From: Paracoccaceae bacterium
GTDB lineage: Bacteria > Pseudomonadota > Alphaproteobacteria > Rhodobacterales > Rhodobacteraceae
Assembly (NCBI GenBank): GCA_015485375.1
Contig: WFTU01000439.1
Location: 1-16,696 of the forward strand
Direction of reading: 5' to 3'
DNA length: 16,696 nucleotides
Shown: positions 14,249-16,696 of the stretch, piece after piece
How the letters are laid out: every line of letters starts with the position of its first letter
How positions within the stretch are numbered: the first letter of the stretch is position 1
Made by a program: the position numbers and the translations under genes
The notes under the pieces: generated by a model
Databases searched by the model: none
The model's input: the letters and a program-made list of their open reading frames with translations, nothing else
What the model was told of the DNA's origin: nothing

Positions 14249-14452
14249 TTAGGAACCGGTGATTGCGGTGGTTGCAGCGCTGGAGTTTGCGCCGGACAGC
14301 TCGGAGTTGATCGAGATGGCTGCGTCGTTGATGCCGCCGGAGATGGCAGTCAGAACAGCAATTGCGATACCAACGATGGCTGCGGTCAGAACAACCCAGT
14401 CAACAGTTACGGCGCCGGATTCATTTTTGAAGAAGTTTGCGAACAGTTTCAT
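14249..14452 (-). CDS. flp: Flp-family type IVb pilin
   Basis: A 67-residue major-pilin precursor. It has a short basic leader MKLFANFFKNESG, a predicted prepilin-peptidase cut after Gly13, and a hydrophobic helix AVTVDWVVLTAAIVGIAIAVL. The remaining ~35 residues are small and polar (Gly, Ser, Ala, Asn). The canonical Flp Glu5-Tyr6 pair is Asp-Trp here, a pattern I associate with Rhodobacterales Flp pilins. ATG 14452 follows AAAGGGA. An in-frame ATG at 14494 would add a charged leader longer than usual. The gene stands alone, with a strong terminator downstream and a long regulatory region upstream, as suits a highly expressed subunit. Confidence 0.93.
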   Translation of the reverse strand: MKLFANFFKNESGAVTVDWVVLTAAIVGIAIAVLTAISGGINDAAISINSELSGANSSAATTAITGS

Positions 14453-14703
14453 TTTGTTTTCCCTTTCCAAGGATTCAGTTTGATCAGTTTTCACCCGATT
14501 AACGATGGGCCCTTACTGGATACGCCCTACGGAGGCTGTACTAATTAGCAACGAGATCCAGAAGCTATGCTGAGTGCCTTTAGGCTGGCGGCACGCCCTG
14601 TGAACTTGTTGAAACCTTTTAACCAAGAGAATTGGGCGAAATTGGGGCAGCAGCTGCCCAAATTGCGAAAATTTGACTTTTTGGGCGAGTATTGGAAGGA
14701 GCG

Positions 14704-14734
14704 TTTTTGCAACTATTTGATATTAATGCAAAAA
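14704..14734. promoter_or_regulatory. Inverted repeat TTTTTGCA-N15-TGCAAAAA
   Basis: Perfect 8-base arms are set 23 bases apart centre to centre, about two helical turns, with an AT-rich spacer. This geometry suits a dimeric regulator of the divergent flp/TRAP promoters. The A/T runs raise the chance of coincidence. Confidence 0.35.
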
Positions 14735-14759
14735 AACAATTTCAAGAAAGCGAGTAATT

Positions 14760-14772
14760 TAGAATAATTCTA
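14760..14772. promoter_or_regulatory. Perfect 13-base palindrome TAGAAT-A-ATTCTA
   Basis: Six-base arms flank one central base in the flp/TRAP divergent region. It has the same 6-1-6 geometry as the dyad upstream of cpaE, but a different sequence. Candidate operator; no regulator known. Confidence 0.35.
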
Positions 14773-14893
14773 CAAGACCGACCCAAACAGGCATAAATTT
14801 CCGGAAATGGGGCAATATCCGACGAGAATCACGAGGCAAATCGGCCCGACAGGCGGAATCGAGAGCGCTCGTGCGCCAATACTGCTAGACTTG

Positions 14894-14908
14894 AAGGCAA
14901 ATTGCCTT
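14894..14908. promoter_or_regulatory. Perfect 15-base palindrome upstream of the TRAP operon, candidate operator
   Basis: AAGGCAA-A-TTGCCTT has 7-base arms and one central base, 57 bases before the dctP start. It overlaps or lies just downstream of a weak extended -10-like TGCTAGACT (14883-14891). This is the usual place for a repressor operator of a transporter operon. The regulator is not in the window. Confidence 0.5.
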
Positions 14909-14952
14909 GTAGTTTTCGCACACCGAAGAATCGCAACAAGGTTCAACCGACT

Positions 14953-14958
14953 GGGAGG
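14953..14958 (+). promoter_or_regulatory. Ribosome-binding site of the TRAP solute-binding protein
   Basis: GGGAGG lies 6 bases before the ATG at 14965. It decides this start over an upstream in-frame ATG at 14902, which would prepend 21 mostly polar and basic residues to the signal peptide. Confidence 0.8.
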
Positions 14959-14964
14959 TCACTG

Positions 14965-15984
14965 ATGAAAAACACTATCCTGAAATCCGCAACCATTGCC
15001 GCTATTACACTGGCGTTCGGCACGCAGGCCATGGCGACAGAATGGAATGTCTCTGTCTGGGGCAAACGTCGCGCCTTTACCGAAGCCATCGAGAAGCTGG
15101 CCGAGCTGGTCAGCGAGAAGACCGACGGCGAGTTCACCATGAACATTTCCTATGGCGGTCTGTCCAAGAACAAGGAGAACCTCGACGGGATCTCCATCGG
15201 CGCTTTCGAGATGGCGCAGTTCTGTGCCGGATACCACGCCGACAAGAACCCCTCGATCACGGTTCTGGAACTGCCGTTCCTCGGCGTGGAAACGCTTGAG
15301 CAGGAAATTGCCGTATCGCAGGCCGTCTATAACAATCCGGCTGTAATCGCCGATCTGGCGCGCTGGAACGCCACTCTGCTGATGCCGTCCCCGCTGCCGC
15401 AGTATAATATTGTCGGTAAAGGCGATGCCCCGCGCACGCTGGCCGATTTCGACGGTCTGACCGTTCGTGCCACTGGCGGTATCGGTAAAGCCATGGCGGC
15501 CATCGGCGCAGTTCCGACTTCCATGTCGGCCACCGAAGTGCGTCAGGCCATGGACAGCGGAGTGGTCAAGGCCGTTGCCTTCGCGCCCCACGCCCACATG
15601 GCTTATGGCACCATCGAGAATGCAACATGGTGGACGACCAACCTCAACCCCGGCACCGTTAACTGTCCGGTTGTGGTCAACACCGACGCGCTGAATGCGC
15701 TGGACGATGCGGAGCGCGAAGCCCTGCTCGGTTCCGTTGACGAGGCGCTGGCCTACTATGTCGACTACTACAACGAGAAAACCATGTCGCAGTGGGGTCC
15801 GGCTCTGGACGAGCGCGGGATCGAGCGTATCACCTACTCCGACGAGGAACTGCAGGCCTTCCGCGATGCGGTTGCCGGTCCGGCTGCCGAAGCCTGGATC
15901 AAGGGCGCGAACGAGCGCGGCCTGCCGGGGCAGGAGCTCTATGATCTCGTGATCGAGACGCTTGCGGCCGAGAAAGCCAAGTAA
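14965..15984 (+). CDS. dctP: TRAP transporter solute-binding protein, DctP family
   Basis: A 339-residue periplasmic binding protein for a TRAP transporter, which uses ion gradients to import organic acids and related compounds. The signal peptide spans residues 1-24 with likely cleavage AMA|TE. The mature part shows the DctP pattern: NISYGGLSKNKENLDGISIGAFEMAQF, ELPFL, then DFDGLTVRATGG with the conserved carboxylate-binding Arg168, ATEVRQAMDSGVVKAV, and NTDALNALDDAEREALL. Length is normal for the family. It is followed after 76 bases by the small permease gene, with a GC-rich hairpin between. The name dctP denotes the family. Actual substrate is unknown and need not be a C4-dicarboxylate. 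Confidence 0.93.
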   Translation: MKNTILKSATIAAITLAFGTQAMATEWNVSVWGKRRAFTEAIEKLAELVSEKTDGEFTMNISYGGLSKNKENLDGISIGAFEMAQFCAGYHADKNPSITVLELPFLGVETLEQEIAVSQAVYNNPAVIADLARWNATLLMPSPLPQYNIVGKGDAPRTLADFDGLTVRATGGIGKAMAAIGAVPTSMSATEVRQAMDSGVVKAVAFAPHAHMAYGTIENATWWTTNLNPGTVNCPVVVNTDALNALDDAEREALLGSVDEALAYYVDYYNEKTMSQWGPALDERGIERITYSDEELQAFRDAVAGPAAEAWIKGANERGLPGQELYDLVIETLAAEKAK

Positions 15985-16000
15985 GCGATCCCGAAATTGC

Positions 16001-16030
16001 GCCCCGCCCGTGTGAAACCACAGGCGGGGC
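16001..16030 (+). terminator. Intercistronic hairpin between the TRAP binding protein and small permease
   Basis: GCCCCGCC (16001-16008) pairs with GGCGGGGC (16023-16030). A two-base bulge leads to an inner TGTG/CACA stem with an AAAC loop. Only a weak T-rich run (TATTTT) follows, about 7 bases later. It may act as a partial terminator or as a 3' stabiliser that keeps binding-protein mRNA more abundant than permease mRNA, as known for binding-protein transport operons. Confidence 0.6.
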
Positions 16031-16060
16031 GTTCCGTATTTTCTGCACTGGAGAAACCCG

Positions 16061-16696
16061 ATGTCGGCAACCGGACCGGTTCTGGAGGACGATAGTCTTC
16101 TGAGCAAACTCGACCGGAAACTTTTCAAACTGGAGAGTTTCCTCGCCCTGATTGGCGGTATCGCCGTGTTTTCCCTGATGCTGCTGGCCGTGGTCAGCGT
16201 TGGCGGGCGCAACTTTTTCAACCGCCCATTGTCGGGCTATGTCGACTGGATCGAGCAGGCCATGCCGCTGATCGCCTTTGTCGGCATCTCCTATACCCAG
16301 CGTCTCGGCGGGCATATCCGTATGGATATTCTGGTCGGGCGTCTGCGCGGGCGCTTCCTCTGGGCGGCGGAGTTCCTGTCGACCCTGATCATGCTGGTGC
16401 TGATGGTGCTGCTTGTCTGGGGCACCTATTCGCATTTCCTGCGCTCCTTCGATTTCGCCTCCCCGATGTGGAGCCGTGATTCCAGTCTCGATATCGGCCT
16501 GCCGCTCTGGCCGACGAAACTTCTGGTACCGGTATCCTTTTCCGTGCTGGTGTTGCGGCTGGCGCTGCAGCTCTGGGGCTTCGGGCGTGCCTTCGTGACC
16601 GGCGCCACCAGCCCAGTGGCCGTTCCCCTGATGGAAGATGCCGCCACGGCTGCCGCGAACGAGGCTGCAACCGTTTCCGGATTTGACGACGAAAAA
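16061..16696 (+). CDS. dctQ: TRAP transporter small permease, DctQ family (3' end outside window)
   Basis: An open frame of 212 codons from ATG 16061 to the window end without a stop, preceded by GGAG with a 7-base spacer. It encodes a four-helix inner-membrane protein, with hydrophobic segments near residues 28-47, 64-80, 103-123 and 148-172. It carries the family signature GGRNFFNRPLSGYVDWIEQAMPLIAFVGISYTQRLGGHIRMDIL. The C-terminal tail after ~180 is an Ala/Glu/Asp-rich hydrophilic extension (EDAATAAANEAATVSGFDDEK), which is unusual in length for DctQ. The protein could continue only a little further. The large permease DctM is expected just downstream. It works with the binding protein encoded before it. 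Confidence 0.9.
   Translation, partial: MSATGPVLEDDSLLSKLDRKLFKLESFLALIGGIAVFSLMLLAVVSVGGRNFFNRPLSGYVDWIEQAMPLIAFVGISYTQRLGGHIRMDILVGRLRGRFLWAAEFLSTLIMLVLMVLLVWGTYSHFLRSFDFASPMWSRDSSLDIGLPLWPTKLLVPVSFSVLVLRLALQLWGFGRAFVTGATSPVAVPLMEDAATAAANEAATVSGFDDEK

Larger units (their letters stand above)
14453..14964. other. Divergent intergenic region between flp and the TRAP operon, rich in dyad symmetries
   Basis: These 512 bases should hold the minus-strand pilin promoter and the plus-strand TRAP promoter. The middle (about 14600-14775) is visibly richer in A and T than the flanking genes. Several inverted repeats are seen: GGGCAG-CAG-CTGCCC (14645-14659), CAAATT-N5-AATTTG (14659-14675), TTTTTGCA-N15-TGCAAAAA (14704-14734), TAGAAT-A-ATTCTA (14760-14772) and AAGGCAA-A-TTGCCTT (14894-14908). 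I found no convincing gene. An open frame at 14567-14767 encodes 66 residues without recognisable features. No promoter hexamer pair stood out with good spacing. Confidence 0.6.

Noticed and set aside
14540..14560. Possible sigma-54 promoter (TGGATC...TTGCT on the minus strand) for flp
   Set aside because: The GG and GC elements are 8 rather than 10 bases apart, which does not fit the -24/-12 geometry.
14608..14623. Imperfect palindrome GTTGAAACCTTTTAAC
   Set aside because: One mismatch per arm and mostly A/T runs. Not distinguishable from chance beside the better dyads nearby.
14567..14767. 66-codon plus-strand frame in the flp/TRAP intergenic region
   Set aside because: No recognisable features, only a weak purine stretch before the ATG, and it runs through the inverted-repeat cluster. 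Treated as chance, though a small protein is not excluded.
14959..16221. 420-codon minus-strand frame opposite the TRAP genes
   Set aside because: It covers a well-supported binding-protein gene and its Gly/Arg/His-rich product shows no motif.

Overview
The window looks like chromosomal DNA from an alphaproteobacterium of the Rhodobacteraceae/Roseobacter type. This rests on a moderately GC-rich composition with tight operons, a Tad (Flp) pilus locus of CpaB-CpaC-OmpA-CpaE-CpaF-TadB-TadC layout, an Flp pilin with an AVTVDW core, and a TRAP transporter beside it. Genus cannot be named from sequence alone. I saw no tRNA, rRNA, CRISPR, insertion sequence or phage gene.

Layout. (1) Positions 1-1234, plus strand: the 3' end of an EamA/DMT permease and a YciB/septation protein A homologue. 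(2) 1231-4118, minus strand: a tight cluster of an AAA+ ATPase, a crotonase-fold enzyme with a TTG start, and a 3-hydroxyisobutyrate-dehydrogenase-like oxidoreductase. The last gene converges on yciB with a 4-base stop-to-stop overlap. (3) 4219-14452, minus strand: the Tad pilus locus. In transcription order it is Flp pilin, CpaB, CpaC secretin, an OmpA-family lipoprotein (where cpaD usually lies), CpaE/TadZ, CpaF/TadA motor ATPase, TadB, TadC, TadD-like TPR lipoprotein, a second TPR lipoprotein and the TadV/CpaA prepilin peptidase. (4) 14453-14964: a divergent, AT-richer intergenic region full of dyad symmetries. (5) 14965-16696, plus strand: a TRAP solute-binding protein and the start of its small permease, separated by a GC-rich hairpin.

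How it works together. The prepilin peptidase cleaves the pilin leader. CpaF powers assembly at the TadB/TadC inner-membrane platform, CpaE positions the machine, and CpaC forms the outer-membrane pore. CpaB, the OmpA-like lipoprotein and the two TPR lipoproteins are periplasmic or outer-membrane assembly factors. Two strong intrinsic terminators cut the locus into three transcription blocks: pilin alone; cpaB-cpaC-ompA; and cpaE through tadV, possibly continuing into the AAA+ cluster. This would give pilin, pore and motor independent expression. TadE/TadF/TadG pseudopilin genes are not in the window and must lie elsewhere if the system is complete.

The most interesting points are the OmpA lipoprotein in the cpaD slot, the pilus-linked winged-helix-like AAA+ ATPase coupled to two metabolic genes, a CpaE whose P-loop lacks both lysines, a 10-bp-stem hairpin in the cpaC leader, and several perfect palindromes in the regulatory regions.
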